Source: Demequina silvatica (GTDB taxonomy: Bacteria > Actinomycetota > Actinomycetes > Actinomycetales > Demequinaceae). Taken from it: a DNA stretch of 64,000 nucleotides. This document shows positions 32,185 to 42,196 of this stretch, one piece after another (positions within the stretch are counted from its first letter, which is position 1; every line of letters starts with the position of its first letter). Under the pieces are notes generated by a model. It was not told the DNA's origin. It saw only the letters and a list, made by a program, of their open reading frames with translations, and searched no databases. The stretch spans positions 1 to 64,000 of the forward strand of contig NZ_BBMA01000009.1 of assembly GCF_000971215.1 (NCBI RefSeq). The letters are read 5' to 3'. The translations under genes and the position numbers were made by a program.

Positions 32185-32228
32185 GAAGCCCCCACGGCCC
32201 CGAACAGGAGAGGGACCGTGAGGGCTTC
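32185..32228. terminator. Bidirectional hairpin between GtrA-like gene and xylB
   Basis: GAAGCCCcCACGG (32185-32197) pairs with CCGTGaGGGCTTC (32216-32228), a 12-bp stem with one internal mismatch, between two convergent stop codons. Confidence 0.7.
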
Positions 32229-32270
32229 GCCACGGCGCGGCGGCCGCGGCCGCCGGGTGATGCGACCCGG

Positions 32271-33698
32271 CTAGGCCACGTATGCGGTTGCCGCCGCGTC
32301 GTACGCGTCCCGGATGCCGGGGCGCGAGTCCTGGGCAGGTGCTGCCACCACCGCGAGCGGCCACTCGGGACGCGTGCCCGTGAGGGCCCACGCCGCCTGC
32401 ACGGCCGCTCCCGCGGCAACGTACTCGCCCGGCTCGGGGATCTCCACCGGCACGTCGAACACCTGCGCCGCGATGGCCTGCACGGCGGGGTTCTGCGCCG
32501 CGCCGCCCACGAGCAGCAGGCGCTTGGCCGCGACGCCCTGCGCGAGGATCGCGTCGAGCCCCACGCCCTGCGCGCACAGCATGCCCTCGATGGCCGCGCG
32601 CGCGAGGTTCTCCCGCGTGGTCGAGGCGAGTGTCAGACCCGTGAGCGACGCTGTGGCGGTGGGGAGGTTGGGCGTGCGCTCGCCCTCGAAGTACGGGACG
32701 AGCGTGGCGCCGTCGGCGCCGGGCGAGGCCGCCAGCGCGAGCTCGCCGAGCTCGTCGTGGGTGACGCCGAGCACGCGCGCGAAGGAGTCGAGCACGCGTG
32801 CCGCGTTGAGCGTGCACACCAGGGGAAGGAGCTCTCCCGATGCGGATGCGAAGCCCGCCACCGTGCCGGTCGGGTCCGGCACGGACGTCTCGGTCACGGC
32901 GAACACCGTGCCCGACGTGCCGAGCGAGATCACCACGTCGCCCACGGTGGCGCCCAGCCCCAGGCCCGCGGCGGCGTTGTCGCCCGCGCCGGGGCCCACC
33001 AGGCAGTCGTCGCGACCCGCGATGCCGGCGTGGACCGTGCCCGCGCTCTCGCCGGGGCCGAGCACCCGCGGGACCACCGCATCGCGCCCCAGCGCGGCGA
33101 CCAGGAGGTCGCGGTCGTACTCGCCCGTGGCGGCGCTCCAGTAGCCCGTCCCCGACGCGTCGGAGCGGTCCGTGGTGAGCTCCTCGAGCACGGGGCCCAG
33201 GGGGGACGATGCGGCGGTCCCGTAGCCGCGCAGCCGCCAGGTGAGCCAGTCGTGGGGGAGGGCGACGGCCGCCACACGCGCCGCGAGGGCGGGCTCGTGG
33301 TCGCGCAGCCAGCGCAGCTTGGTCGAGGTGAAGGAGGCGACGGGCACCAGGCCGGTGCGCTCCGCGAGGGCCTCGGCGCCGAACTCGGAGATGAGGTCCG
33401 CGGCGGCGCCGGCGGAGCGGGTGTCGTTCCACAGCAGGGCGTCGTGGACCGCCGTGCCCGAGGCGTCGAGCGCGACCATGCCGTGCTGCTGACCGCCCAC
33501 CGAGATCGCCGCGACGTCGGCCAGGCCGCCGGCCTGCTCGATCGCGCTCAGCAGCGCGTCCCACCATCGCTCGGGGTCCACCGCGGTGCCGTCGGGGTGC
33601 GAGGCGCGACCCTGCCGGACCACGGCTCCGGTCTCGAGGTCGCGGATCACCACCTTGCAGGACTGGGTGGAGGAGTCGACTCCGGCGACGAGCGTCAT
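32271..33698 (-). CDS. xylB: Xylulokinase
   Basis: A 475-residue FGGY-family kinase phosphorylating D-xylulose. N-terminal [13 protein letters not shown] phosphate loop, GGQQHGMV substrate loop, and the C-terminal VGGAAQNP adenosine motif fit xylulokinase. The ATG at 33698 is preceded by AAAGGCC on the minus strand. It follows xylA in the same direction after a 140-bp gap that contains a strong hairpin. A motif copy (33204-33213) encodes TAASSPLG. Confidence 0.92.
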   Translation of the reverse strand: MTLVAGVDSSTQSCKVVIRDLETGAVVRQGRASHPDGTAVDPERWWDALLSAIEQAGGLADVAAISVGGQQHGMVALDASGTAVHDALLWNDTRSAGAAADLISEFGAEALAERTGLVPVASFTSTKLRWLRDHEPALAARVAAVALPHDWLTWRLRGYGTAASSPLGPVLEELTTDRSDASGTGYWSAATGEYDRDLLVAALGRDAVVPRVLGPGESAGTVHAGIAGRDDCLVGPGAGDNAAAGLGLGATVGDVVISLGTSGTVFAVTETSVPDPTGTVAGFASASGELLPLVCTLNAARVLDSFARVLGVTHDELGELALAASPGADGATLVPYFEGERTPNLPTATASLTGLTLASTTRENLARAAIEGMLCAQGVGLDAILAQGVAAKRLLLVGGAAQNPAVQAIAAQVFDVPVEIPEPGEYVAAGAAVQAAWALTGTRPEWPLAVVAAPAQDSRPGIRDAYDAAATAYVA

Positions 33699-33767
33699 GG
33701 GCGGGGCCTTTCGGTGCGGTGGTGCGGTGCGGTGGTGCAGGGCGGTGATGCGGTGAGGGAGAGGGGT

Positions 33768-33807
33768 GCGCCCCGGCCGCCCCAAGGAGGAAGGGCGGCC
33801 GGGGCGC
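33768..33807 (-). terminator. Intercistronic hairpin between xylA and xylB
   Basis: A perfect 15-bp stem (GCGCCCCGGCCGCCC, 33768-33782, with 33793-33807) directly downstream of xylA. It can terminate part of the transcripts or protect the xylA 3' end, giving more XylA than XylB. The remaining gap to xylB (33713-33760) is a G/T-rich TGCGGTG-type tandem repeat. Confidence 0.7.
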
Positions 33808-33838
33808 GGCTACCGGGCCGGGCCCGGTGGAGGGAGGG

Positions 33839-35029
33839 TCAGCGTGCGCCCATGAGGTGCTCGACGGCGAGCTGCTGGAGACGGACGAACCCGAATCCCT
33901 TGCCGTCGAAGTAGGCGTCCGCGTCGAAGTCCTCGTACGTGGAGCGGTCGGCGAGCAGGTCCGCGACGGACTCGCCCTCGCCCAGCGTGGTCTTCGCGAG
34001 CTGGTGCTGCTTGGTGGCCGCGATGGCCTCCTGCACCTCGGGGTCGGCGCGGAATGCGGCCGCGCGCTCCTTGAGGATGAGGTACATGCGCATGTTCGCC
34101 TTCGCGGACTCCCACACGCCGTCGATGTCCTCGGTGCGCGAGGGCTTGTAGTCGAAGTGGCGGGGGCCGGTGTAGGCGTTGCCGCCGTTCGGGCCGCCGT
34201 TCTCGAGGAGGTCCACCAGCGCGAACGCGTTCTGCAGGTCGCCGTGGCCGAACACCAGGTCCTGGTCGTACTTGATGCCGCGCTGACCGTTGAGGTCGAT
34301 GTGGAACAGCTTGCCGTGGTCCAGCGCCTGCGCGATGCCGGCGGTGAAGTTGAGGCCGGCCATCTGCTCGTGGCCCACCTCGGGGTTGAGGCCCACCATC
34401 TCGGGGTGGTCGAGCGTGTTGATGAACGCCATCGCGTGACCCACCGTGGGCAGCAGGATGTCGCCGCGGGGCTCGTTGGGCTTGGGCTCGATCGCGAACT
34501 TGATGTCGTAGCCCTTCTCCAGCACGTACGCGCCGAAGATGTTGGCGGCCTCGCGGTAGCGCTCGAGCGCGACGCGGATGTCCTTCGAGAAGTCGTACTC
34601 GGCGCCCTCGCGGCCGCCCCACATGACGAACGTGGTGGCGCCCAGCTCCGCGGCCAGGTCGATGTTGCGCAGGATCTTGCGCAGCGTGAAGCGGCGCACG
34701 TCGCGGTCGTTGGAGGTGACGCCGCCGTCCTTGAACACCGGGTGGGAGAACGTGTTGGTGGTGATCATCGGGATCTTCATCCCGGTCTCCTCGCACGCCT
34801 TCTTGAGTGCGTCGATCGCGGCCCGGCGGTCCGCGTCGGAGGACCCGAACGGGAACAGGTCGTCGTCGTGGAAGGTCATGCCGTAGGCGCCCAGCTCGGC
34901 GAGCTTGTGGATCGCCTCGACCGTGTCGAGCGGTCCGCGGCTGCCCGGCCCGAACGGGTCGTTGCCCGGCCAGCCGATGGTCCAGAGGCCGAACGTGAAC
35001 TTGTCGGCAGGGGTGGGGGTGAAGGACAT
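33839..35029 (-). CDS. xylA: Xylose isomerase
   Basis: A 396-residue class I xylose isomerase of the actinobacterial type. His54 and Asp57 (FHDDDLFPF) form the ring-opening pair; the metal ligands are in [24 protein letters not shown] and [11 protein letters not shown] at 35029 follows GGAGACGTG. It is first in the minus-strand xylAB operon and divergent from the ROK regulator. Confidence 0.95.
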   Translation of the reverse strand: MSFTPTPADKFTFGLWTIGWPGNDPFGPGSRGPLDTVEAIHKLAELGAYGMTFHDDDLFPFGSSDADRRAAIDALKKACEETGMKIPMITTNTFSHPVFKDGGVTSNDRDVRRFTLRKILRNIDLAAELGATTFVMWGGREGAEYDFSKDIRVALERYREAANIFGAYVLEKGYDIKFAIEPKPNEPRGDILLPTVGHAMAFINTLDHPEMVGLNPEVGHEQMAGLNFTAGIAQALDHGKLFHIDLNGQRGIKYDQDLVFGHGDLQNAFALVDLLENGGPNGGNAYTGPRHFDYKPSRTEDIDGVWESAKANMRMYLILKERAAAFRADPEVQEAIAATKQHQLAKTTLGEGESVADLLADRSTYEDFDADAYFDGKGFGFVRLQQLAVEHLMGAR

Positions 35030-35060
35030 CACGTCTCCAGTCGTCGTCGAGCGGGTTAAA

Positions 35061-35079
35061 ATGTTCCCGCAGAGAACAT
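35061..35079. promoter_or_regulatory. XylR operator between xylA and xylR
   Basis: A dyad ATGTTC-n7-GAACAT in an AT-rich patch 32-50 bp upstream of the xylA start. Size, symmetry and place fit the operator of the adjacent ROK repressor. It would block xylA and, from 171 bp away, possibly autoregulate xylR. Confidence 0.72.
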
Positions 35080-35113
35080 ATACCCGCGACGGGGTCCCGT
35101 CAAAGCGGGCGGG

Positions 35114-35123
35114 GGACGATGCA
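35114..35123 (+). repeat. Near-match of the dispersed motif
   Basis: GGACGATGCA followed by GCGGTG: one mismatch in the 10-mer, in the 221-bp xylA-xylR gap. Confidence 0.5.
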
Positions 35124-35250
35124 GCGGTGGGCTTGCGCACGAGCCGTCGCCGGCTTTCGGCACGGCGCGGCAGCGGGCCCGCGCACCGCGCGCGGGCTGT
35201 CCCGTCGCGGGGGAGCGTTGCGGGATACTGACGGGCACGGAGGAGGCGCG

Positions 35251-36429
35251 ATGACGGACGAGGCGGGTGGCACGGGCGTACGGGAGCACTCGGACGCGCC
35301 GGCACGCATGGCGGCCGCCCGGGGCAGCCGCAACGACCACACGCGGCGCCACAACCTGTCCTCGCTCATCACCGCGGTCCACTACGGCGGCCCCCTCACC
35401 CGCGCGCAGCTGACGCGCGACACGGGGCTCAACCGGTCGACCATCGGCGGGCTCGTCACCGAGCTCGCGGAGCTCGGCCTCGTGGTCGAGGATGCCGCCG
35501 CCGAGACGGGCGCGGTGGGCCGTCCGAGCCTGATCGTGCGGCCGCGCGACGACGTCGTGGCCCTCGCGCTCCACCCCGACGTCGACGCCATCGAGCTGGG
35601 CGCCGTCGCGATCGACGGCACGGTGCTCGCGCGTCGGCGCGTCTCCGTCGACGCGCCCCCTACCGCGCACGACGCGGTCGCGTTCGCGTGGGAGGCCGCG
35701 CGCGAGATCGCCGCGGAGATCCCGGGCCTGCGCGTGGTGGGCGCCGGTGCCGCGGTGCCCGGCCTGGTCGCCATCGACGGCACCACGGTGGTGGCCGCGC
35801 CGCACCTGGGCTGGCACGACGTCGACCTGGGCTCGGCGCTCGCCGACGCGTTCGGGCTCCCCGTCGCGGTGGGCAACGACGCGAACATGGGCCTGCGCGC
35901 GGAATGGAGCTTCGGCTCCGCCCGCGGCGTCGACACGGTGGTCTACCTCAACGGCTCGGCCTCCGGCATCGGAGGCGCCGCGCTCGTGGGCGGACGCATG
36001 CTGCGCGGTGGCCGCGGCTACGGCGGCGAGTTCGGCCACATGATGATCCGCTCCGACGGCGAGCGCTGCTCGTGCGGCCGCCACGGATGCCTCGAGACGG
36101 AGCTCAACGCGGACCGCCTCGACGCCGCCGCTCACGACGCCCCGGCCTTCGACGCCCTGGCGTCCACGCTCGCCGCCGCGATCGCCAACCTCGAGTGCGC
36201 GTTCGACCCCGACCTGGTGCTGCTCGGCGGCTACCTGGGTGCGCTGTACGACGCCCGCCGCGACCTGGTCACGGAGCGCGTGCGCGAGCTCGCCTTCCGC
36301 CCCGACGCGGAGGACGTCGCGATCGCGCGGGCGCGGCTGGGCGGCAACCGACTGCTCATCGGCGCCGCGGAACGCGCCTTCGCGCCCCTCCTCGAGGACC
36401 CCGCCGGCGTCCCGCTCGTCGCGCTGTAG
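35251..36429 (+). CDS. xylR: ROK-family transcriptional regulator, probable xylose repressor
   Basis: A 392-residue ROK protein: N-terminal winged helix ([21 protein letters not shown], about residues 50-70), a sugar-kinase-like core and the zinc motif [12 protein letters not shown]. The ATG at 35251 has a strong GGAGG ribosome site, and upstream frame has none. Xylose binding should release it from the site at 35061-35079. Confidence 0.88.
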   Translation: MTDEAGGTGVREHSDAPARMAAARGSRNDHTRRHNLSSLITAVHYGGPLTRAQLTRDTGLNRSTIGGLVTELAELGLVVEDAAAETGAVGRPSLIVRPRDDVVALALHPDVDAIELGAVAIDGTVLARRRVSVDAPPTAHDAVAFAWEAAREIAAEIPGLRVVGAGAAVPGLVAIDGTTVVAAPHLGWHDVDLGSALADAFGLPVAVGNDANMGLRAEWSFGSARGVDTVVYLNGSASGIGGAALVGGRMLRGGRGYGGEFGHMMIRSDGERCSCGRHGCLETELNADRLDAAAHDAPAFDALASTLAAAIANLECAFDPDLVLLGGYLGALYDARRDLVTERVRELAFRPDAEDVAIARARLGGNRLLIGAAERAFAPLLEDPAGVPLVAL

Positions 36430-36457
36430 CCCGCGACCCGCCTGGCACACTGGCGCC

Positions 36458-37408
36458 ATGATCACCGTCTCCGTGCCCTCGCAGGCCGTCTTGGACGCGC
36501 TCGGCGACCCCGGTCCCGGCGCGCGCGTCATCGTGTGGAACCCCGCGGAGGCGGACCCGCCCGAGGACGAGCGCGATCGCATCACCATCGCCTGCCTCGC
36601 GCACGCCACCGGCGGCAGGCGGGTCTACGGGCGCCTCGCGACCTGCGCGAACCTCGAGGTGATCCAGCTGCCGTCCGCGGGCTTCGAGCACGCCGCGCCG
36701 TTCGTCCCGCCGGGCGTCGCGCTCGCGAACGCGCGCGGCGTCCACGACACGCGGGTCGCGGAGATGACGCTGCTGCTCGCGCTCGCGTCCCAGCGGCGCC
36801 TGCCCGCCTTCCTCGACGCGCAGCGCCGCGGCGTGTGGGAGCCCGACTTCCGGGCCCCGTCGCTTGCCGACACGCGCGCCCTGGTGGTCGGCTACGGGAG
36901 CATCGGCGAGGCGATCGGCGCGCGGCTTCGCGCGTGCGAGGTGGAGGTCGAGGGGGTGGCCCGCACGGCCCGCATCGCGCCGGACGGCACCACCGTGCAC
37001 GCGGTCGCGGACCTGCACGCCGTGCTGCCGCACCACGACATCGTCGTCATCGTCACGCCCCACAGCGAGGAGACGGACCGCATGGTGGACGCCGCCTTCC
37101 TGTCCGCGATGCGCGACGGCGCGCTGCTCGTCAACGTGGGCCGCGGCAAGGTGGTCGACACCGATGCGCTGCTCGCGGAGCTCGAAAGCGGCCGCCTGCG
37201 CGCCGCGCTCGACGTCACCGACCCCGAGCCGCTTCCCGACGGCCACCCGCTGTGGTCGGCGCCCGGGTGCATCGTGGTCCCGCACGTCGCGGGTGTCGAG
37301 CACCTCACCAACAGGCGCTACACGGACGTGGTGCGCCGTCAGATCGCGGCGCGCAGGTCGGGCGACGATCCCGTGAACCTGGTGCTGATGGGCGCCTTCC
37401 CCGCGTGA
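36458..37408 (+). CDS. D-isomer specific 2-hydroxyacid dehydrogenase
   Basis: A 316-residue NAD(P)-dependent dehydrogenase. The nucleotide motif is VVGYGSIGEAIGARL; catalytic residues are Arg in VNVGRGKVVD, Glu in DPEPLP and His in VPHVAG. The substrate (glyoxylate, hydroxypyruvate or phosphoglycerate-like) cannot be named. ATG at 36458, 28 bp after xylR. Confidence 0.87.
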   Translation: MITVSVPSQAVLDALGDPGPGARVIVWNPAEADPPEDERDRITIACLAHATGGRRVYGRLATCANLEVIQLPSAGFEHAAPFVPPGVALANARGVHDTRVAEMTLLLALASQRRLPAFLDAQRRGVWEPDFRAPSLADTRALVVGYGSIGEAIGARLRACEVEVEGVARTARIAPDGTTVHAVADLHAVLPHHDIVVIVTPHSEETDRMVDAAFLSAMRDGALLVNVGRGKVVDTDALLAELESGRLRAALDVTDPEPLPDGHPLWSAPGCIVVPHVAGVEHLTNRRYTDVVRRQIAARRSGDDPVNLVLMGAFPA

Positions 37409-37432
37409 GCCCCCCTCGATCGCGGGGAAGGC
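37394..37432. terminator. Hairpin overlapping the dehydrogenase stop codon
   Basis: A perfect 12-bp stem: GCCTTCCCCGCG (37394-37405, the last codons of the gene) with CGCGGGGAAGGC (37421-37432). The stop TGA is in the loop. The rest of the gap to ogt (37433-37580) holds a GTGACCGTTTTGTGACC direct repeat and nothing else I recognise. Confidence 0.75.
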
Positions 37433-37580
37433 ACCGCCCCTCAGCTGTGGCGCTCCCGTCTCGGGAGGTGGGTCCCTTCGGGCGCCTCACCTGGCCAGGC
37501 TAGGACGGTTCCGCGCGCCCTGCACAGTGGCTGTGACCGTTTTGTGACCAAACGCGGAACTTTCTCGCGACGCCGTACGT

Positions 37581-38075
37581 TTAGCCGCGCTCGTGGGCGA
37601 GCAGCCAGCGCTTGCGCTCCACGCCGCCCGCGTACCCCGTCAGCGAGCCGTCGGTGCCGACCACCCGGTGGCAGGGCACCGCGACCGTGAGGGGATTGCG
37701 CCCGATCGCGCCGGCGACCGCGCGCACCGCCGACGGCCGCCCGATCGCGGCCGCCACCTGCGCGTACGTGCGCGTCTCGCCCGCGGGGATGTCGCGCAGC
37801 GCCTCCCACACCTCGCGCTGGAACGCCGTGCCCGGCGCGACCGCAGCCACCGGCACGTCCGCAGCGGCGCCCGCGAAGTAGGCCTCGAACGCCGTCTCCG
37901 CCGCGTCGAGCACCGCGTGCGCGTCGGCCTCCATGGCGCCGGAGAGCGCCGGCCGCCGCCGGTGATCCGCGAAGTACGCGCCCAGCAGCGCGGTGTCCGA
38001 TGCGACCAGCGTGAGCGGGCCCAGGGGAGTGTCGACGTCGCGCCGCACCAGGGCCGTCGAGGTCAGGGTGGTCAT
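37581..38075 (-). CDS. ogt: Methylated-DNA-protein-cysteine methyltransferase
   Basis: A 164-residue suicide repair protein that takes O6-alkyl groups from guanine to Cys135 in PCHRVVG. The N-terminal half is the short Ogt-type domain. Its ATG overlaps the stop of the Ada-AlkA gene (ATGA), so alkylation repair functions are co-expressed. Confidence 0.93.
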   Translation of the reverse strand: MTTLTSTALVRRDVDTPLGPLTLVASDTALLGAYFADHRRRPALSGAMEADAHAVLDAAETAFEAYFAGAAADVPVAAVAPGTAFQREVWEALRDIPAGETRTYAQVAAAIGRPSAVRAVAGAIGRNPLTVAVPCHRVVGTDGSLTGYAGGVERKRWLLAHERG

Positions 38076-39514
38076 GAGATCCGTCCTTCCGTCACCGCGG
38101 TCCACAGGTGCATCGCCGCATAGGCGCGCCACGGTCGCCACGCCTCGGCCGCCTCGGTCAGCTCCCTCGCGTCGAGCCCCGCCGCCTTCTGCAGCACCAG
38201 GTCTCCCGCCGGGAACGCATCCGGGTCCCCCAGGGCCCGCAGCGCCACGTACTCCACGGTCCACGGCCCGATCCCGCGCACCGCGAGCAGCCGCGCGCGG
38301 GCCTCCACCCGGTCCGCGCCCGGGCCCAGGTCCAACGTGCCGTCGAGCAGCGCACGCGCCGTCGCGGAGATCGCGCGCCACCGCGCCTGCGGGATCAGCC
38401 CCGTCGCGGGATCCACGTCGACCAGCGCCTCGGGAGTGGGGAACAGGCGCGCGCCCTCGGGGGCCTCCGGATCGAGCGGCGCCCCGAACCGCTCCGTCAT
38501 CGCCCCAAGCGTCCGCCTCGCCCCAGCGACGCTCACCTGCTGGCCCACCACCGCACGCACCACCATCTCGAACGGGTCCACCGCGCCCGGCACCCGCAGC
38601 CCCGGGACGGCCGCAACCATGGGGGAGAGCAGGGACGATGCGCGGAGCGCCTGATCGACGGCCGTCGGGTCCGCGTCGAGGTCCAGCAGGCGACGGCACC
38701 GCGCGACCGCGGCGCCCAGGTCGCGCACGTCGGCGAGCGCGAGGCTCGCCCCGACGTGGAAGTCCTCCGCGCGCAGGCGCACCTGCGCGCCGCCGTGCGG
38801 GAGGAGCATCGTCCGCCCGTAGGTGGTCCCATCCCAGGTCTCGACCCCGTCGAGCGCCCGGGTCCCCACGAACGCGAGCGTGCGGCCGACGGACGCCGGG
38901 GCGCGGTGGCGCAGCCGGAGCTCGAGCGTCGTGGCGCCCGCCTGGCCGCGTCTGCCCGCCGCGCGCCCGCGCACCTGCGACGGCGTGAGCGCCCATGCCG
39001 CCCTGGCGGCGTCGTTGAACTGACGGACGGAGCCGAACCCCGCCGCGAACGCCACCTCGGACACTGGCATCGCGGTGCCCTCGAGCAGCGTGCGCGCGTG
39101 GTGGAGGCGGTGCGCGATGGCGAGCGCCTGGGGGCTCGCGCCGAGCTCGTCGACCAGCACGCGCGACACGTGACGCTCGGTGTAGCCGAGCCGGCGCGCC
39201 AAGCCCGCGACGCCCTCGCGCTCGACCAGGCCGTCGTCGATCAGCCGCATCGCCCGGCTCGCCACGTCCTCGCCCACCTTCCAGCGGGGCGAGCCCGGCG
39301 CATCGTCCGGGAAGCACCGCCGGCAGGAGCGGAAGCCGGCGCGCTGCGCCGCCGCGGCGCTCGCGTAGAAGCTCACGTTGGCGCGCGCAGGGGTCCGGGC
39401 GGGGCAGGACGGGCGGCAGTAGATGCCGGTGGTGTGGACGGCGGTGACGAACTGCCCGTCGTAGCGCGCGTCCCTGCCGCGGATCACCGCGTAGCGCGTG
39501 TCGTCGTCCCACAT
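38072..39514 (-). CDS. Ada-AlkA fusion: alkylation-response regulator and DNA-3-methyladenine glycosylase
   Basis: A 480-residue fusion. Residues 1-75 are the Ada zinc/methyl-acceptor domain (Cys33, Cys37, Cys64, Cys67; CRPSCPAR and RSCRRC). About 85-185 is an AraC-type helix-turn-helix (VAGLARRLGYTERHVSRVL, EVAFAAGFGSVRQFND). About 195-480 is AlkA with the helix-hairpin-helix and catalytic Asp in GIGPWTVEYVALRALGDPDAFP. It senses methyl phosphotriesters, activates repair genes and removes alkylated bases. Motif copies at 38633 (RASSLLS) and 39299 (PDDAPGSP, just after the Ada cysteines). Confidence 0.93.
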   Translation of the reverse strand: MWDDDTRYAVIRGRDARYDGQFVTAVHTTGIYCRPSCPARTPARANVSFYASAAAAQRAGFRSCRRCFPDDAPGSPRWKVGEDVASRAMRLIDDGLVEREGVAGLARRLGYTERHVSRVLVDELGASPQALAIAHRLHHARTLLEGTAMPVSEVAFAAGFGSVRQFNDAARAAWALTPSQVRGRAAGRRGQAGATTLELRLRHRAPASVGRTLAFVGTRALDGVETWDGTTYGRTMLLPHGGAQVRLRAEDFHVGASLALADVRDLGAAVARCRRLLDLDADPTAVDQALRASSLLSPMVAAVPGLRVPGAVDPFEMVVRAVVGQQVSVAGARRTLGAMTERFGAPLDPEAPEGARLFPTPEALVDVDPATGLIPQARWRAISATARALLDGTLDLGPGADRVEARARLLAVRGIGPWTVEYVALRALGDPDAFPAGDLVLQKAAGLDARELTEAAEAWRPWRAYAAMHLWTAVTEGRIS

Positions 39515-39623
39515 GCCCACGAGTGTGACGCACGTCGGGGCCGCCGCGCTCGCGGTGATCGGACATGGCGGCGGGCCGGGATCGCCCCTCGGCGACGATC
39601 CCCTCCCGGCGCTCCGGTGCTGC

Positions 39624-39950
39624 TCAGGCGGCGGGCGCACCTCCCGCCATCGCGTGCCTCGCGGCGAGCACCAGGTAGGCGACGTTGGCGGCCGCGGCCA
39701 CCCCGTAGCCGAGCGCCAGGCCCAGGCGTGCGCGCCTCTCGGCGCGGGCCCCGCCGGCGCGGACGGCGCGCAGCGCCAGGTGTCCCAGCACGATCGCGGC
39801 GGGGAACAGCAGCGCCACCCCCGCGGCCACGGACGCGCCCGCGAGCCAGTCGCGGCGCTCGTCCGGACGCTTGCCCAGATACGGGTAGTAGCCGTGCGGG
39901 AGCTCCGGATGGCCCACATAGCCCAGGTACTCGGAGGAGGCGGGTGTCAT
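39624..39950 (-). CDS. Small two-helix membrane protein
   Basis: A 108-residue protein with a Tyr/Pro-rich N-terminus (EYLGYVGHPELPHGYYPY) and two predicted helices separated by a basic loop. The ATG at 39950 follows GGAAGGA. Family unknown. Confidence 0.65.
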   Translation of the reverse strand: MTPASSEYLGYVGHPELPHGYYPYLGKRPDERRDWLAGASVAAGVALLFPAAIVLGHLALRAVRAGGARAERRARLGLALGYGVAAAANVAYLVLAARHAMAGGAPAA

Positions 39951-40117
39951 GGCGTGTCCTTCCCCGGACGCCGCTCGGGCGGGGCGGGTACGGCCGGCCC
40001 TGAGCGGTCCCGCGCCGTGCGCCCGAGGGGCGCCCTCGCTGGCGGGCTCCACGGTACGGCCGGCGTGTGTCCGCGACGTGTCCGTCGGGAAATAACTCTG
40101 TTACGTCGGCGGCGCAG

Positions 40118-41446
40118 TCAGGACGATGCGCGGGTCGCCTTCCCGCGCTTGAGGTCGGCGAGCGCGACGGCACGTTCGGCGGCGTGGTCGACCATCGGGG
40201 TGGGGTAGGCGGGCGTGTCGACCTCGGCGACCCACCGCTCGACGTAACGGCGGTCCGGGTCGTAGCGGTCGGCCTGCGCGGTCGGGTTGAACACGCGGAA
40301 GAACGGCGCCGCGTCTCGGCCCGTCCCCGCGACCCACTGCCAGTTGAGCTGGTTCTGCGCGTGGTCGTAGTCGAGCAGCGCGCGGCGGAAGTAGGTGGCG
40401 CCGCGCTGCCAGGGGAGGTGGAGGTCCTTGACCAGGAAGCTCGCGACCACCATCCTCACGCGGTTGTGCATGGTGCCCGTCGCGGCGAGCTGCCGCATCC
40501 CGGCATCCACCAGCGGGAAACCTGTGCGGCCGTCGCGCCACGCCATGAACGCCTGGTCCGCGTCCCTGCCCTCCACCCAGGCGTCCTCGGGCATGACGGG
40601 GGTGAGCGACTCGTGCTGCGCGTGCGGATGCCTGTAGAGCACGTCGGCGTGGAAGTCGCGCCAGGCGAGCTCGGACTCGAGCTTGCGGGCGGCCTCGCCG
40701 CGGACCCGCGCGGTCGCCGCGAGGACCGTCCGCGGGTGGATCTGGCCGTACGCGAGCGGCACCGAGAGGTGCGACGTGGAGTCGAGGTCGGGGCGATCGC
40801 GCTCCTCGGCGTAGCGGGCGAGGTCGCCGTCGACGTACCCGTCCCACGCCTCGAGCACGCGGCTCTCGCGGAACTCGTGCCGCTCCGGGAGCAGGTCGTC
40901 CGCGTCGCCGTGCGCGGCCTCCTGGTCGAGGTCGACGTCGGAGCCCACGGGTGCGAATGCCGCGGCATCCGCGCGCTCCGCGGGGGCCGGCCAGCCGTGC
41001 TCGCGCCATGCGTGGGAGAAGGGTGTGAAGACCTTGTACTCCGTGCCGTCGCCCTTGACTACGCGCCCAGGCGCGACGGCGTAGGGGGTGCCGACCAGGC
41101 GCAGCTCGCGGCCGTCCGCCTGCAGCGCCGCTGCCACCGCCTCCTGCGCCCGGATGCCCGCGGGAGAGGCTTCGCGCGCCGCGAACACGGCCGCCGCATC
41201 GTGCTCCCGCGCCACCGCGAGGACCACGTCGGCCGCCTCGCCCTGACGCACCCCGACCGCGCCGCCGGTGTCCTCGCGCAGGCTCCACAGGACGCGCGCC
41301 AGGTGGGCGCGGCGGCGCCCGGACCACAGGTGCACGCCACGGTTCCACGCGAACACCGCGGCCGCGGGGCCGCCCTCCTGCGCCGCGAGCAGCGCGGGGT
41401 TGTCAGCGAGGCGCGCGTCGCGCCGGATCCACCACACCGAGGTCAT
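40118..41446 (-). CDS. phr: Deoxyribodipyrimidine photolyase
   Basis: A 442-residue cryptochrome/photolyase family enzyme that repairs UV cyclobutane dimers with FADH- and an antenna cofactor. N-terminal SVWWIRRDARLADNPAL antenna domain; the C-terminal FAD domain has FPLVDAGMRQLAATGTMHNRVRM-type sequence and NWQWVAGTGRDAAPFFRVFNP. The last codons (RASS-stop) are a dispersed-motif copy (40121-40130). Confidence 0.93.
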   Translation of the reverse strand: MTSVWWIRRDARLADNPALLAAQEGGPAAAVFAWNRGVHLWSGRRRAHLARVLWSLREDTGGAVGVRQGEAADVVLAVAREHDAAAVFAAREASPAGIRAQEAVAAALQADGRELRLVGTPYAVAPGRVVKGDGTEYKVFTPFSHAWREHGWPAPAERADAAAFAPVGSDVDLDQEAAHGDADDLLPERHEFRESRVLEAWDGYVDGDLARYAEERDRPDLDSTSHLSVPLAYGQIHPRTVLAATARVRGEAARKLESELAWRDFHADVLYRHPHAQHESLTPVMPEDAWVEGRDADQAFMAWRDGRTGFPLVDAGMRQLAATGTMHNRVRMVVASFLVKDLHLPWQRGATYFRRALLDYDHAQNQLNWQWVAGTGRDAAPFFRVFNPTAQADRYDPDRRYVERWVAEVDTPAYPTPMVDHAAERAVALADLKRGKATRASS

Positions 41447-41462
41447 GACCTCCCCAACGCAA

Positions 41463-41492
41463 GAGGCCCGCCGGTGTGTTCCGGCGGGCCTC
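41463..41492 (-). terminator. Terminator of the FMN reductase gene
   Basis: A perfect 12-bp stem GAGGCCCGCCGG / CCGGCGGGCCTC with a 6-base loop, followed on the minus strand by TTGCGTT, just after the stop at 41512. Confidence 0.82.
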
Positions 41493-41511
41493 CTGCGAAC
41501 GTGCTGGCTGC

Positions 41512-42075
41512 TTACGCGACGGCCACCAGCGAGTGCTTGTTGACGTGCGCGACGGCGGCGTTCACGAACGCGCCGAGCAGCGCGGCCGAGGCCTCGTTCT
41601 GCAGCGAGCCGTCGGCGCCGAAGGCGTCCGCGCTGTACTGGAAGAACGTCTCGGGCTGGCCCATGGTGGGGGCGTCGTAGTGGCCGAGGATCGCGCGCAG
41701 GTGCTGCTGCGCCGCGGCGGTGCCGGCCGCGCCGATCGACGCGCCCATGATCGCGACGGGCTTGCCGGCGAAGGAGCCCTGGCCCCACGGGCGGGCCGAC
41801 CAGTCGAGGGCGTTCTTGAGCACGCCGGGGATCGAGCGCGAGTACTCGGGGGTCACGATGATGACGCCGTCGACGTCCGCGATGGCCTGCTTCCAGTCGC
41901 GCGCGACCTGCGGGTAGTCCGCGTCGTGGGCGTAGTCGTAGAAGGGCAGGTCCTTGTACTCGAGGAACGTGAACTCGACGTCCGAGTCCTGCGCGAGGCC
42001 GGGCAGCACGTTGGCGACCTGGCGGTTGATGGAGGCGTCGGCGATGGAACCGACGATGATGCCGATGCGGGTCAT
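41512..42075 (-). CDS. NAD(P)H-dependent FMN reductase family protein
   Basis: A 187-residue flavodoxin-fold reductase (GIIVGSIADASINRQ phosphate loop; VTPEYSRSIPGVLKNALDW is the family signature). Likely reduces quinones, azo compounds or FMN. ATG at 42075. Its upstream region has a tandem 17-bp repeat (42139-42179). Confidence 0.88.
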   Translation of the reverse strand: MTRIGIIVGSIADASINRQVANVLPGLAQDSDVEFTFLEYKDLPFYDYAHDADYPQVARDWKQAIADVDGVIIVTPEYSRSIPGVLKNALDWSARPWGQGSFAGKPVAIMGASIGAAGTAAAQQHLRAILGHYDAPTMGQPETFFQYSADAFGADGSLQNEASAALLGAFVNAAVAHVNKHSLVAVA

Positions 42076-42138
42076 GGTGGTCTCCTGTTCAGGGGTGGGT
42101 TGGAGGCTCCGACAACGCCGTCGGACGGGCGTCACAAC

Positions 42139-42179
42139 GATGGTGACGCATCAACTATTCCAGATGGTGACGGATCAAC
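42139..42179 (-). promoter_or_regulatory. Tandem 17-bp direct repeat upstream of FMN reductase
   Basis: GATGGTGACGCATCAAC (42139-42155) and GATGGTGACGGATCAAC (42163-42179) differ at one base and are 24 bp apart, in an AT-enriched stretch 64-104 bp upstream of the reductase start. The arrangement suggests binding of a redox- or MarR/HxlR-type regulator to two helical turns. Confidence 0.58.
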
Positions 42180-42196
42180 CAAGTGGGCGCGCGGAG

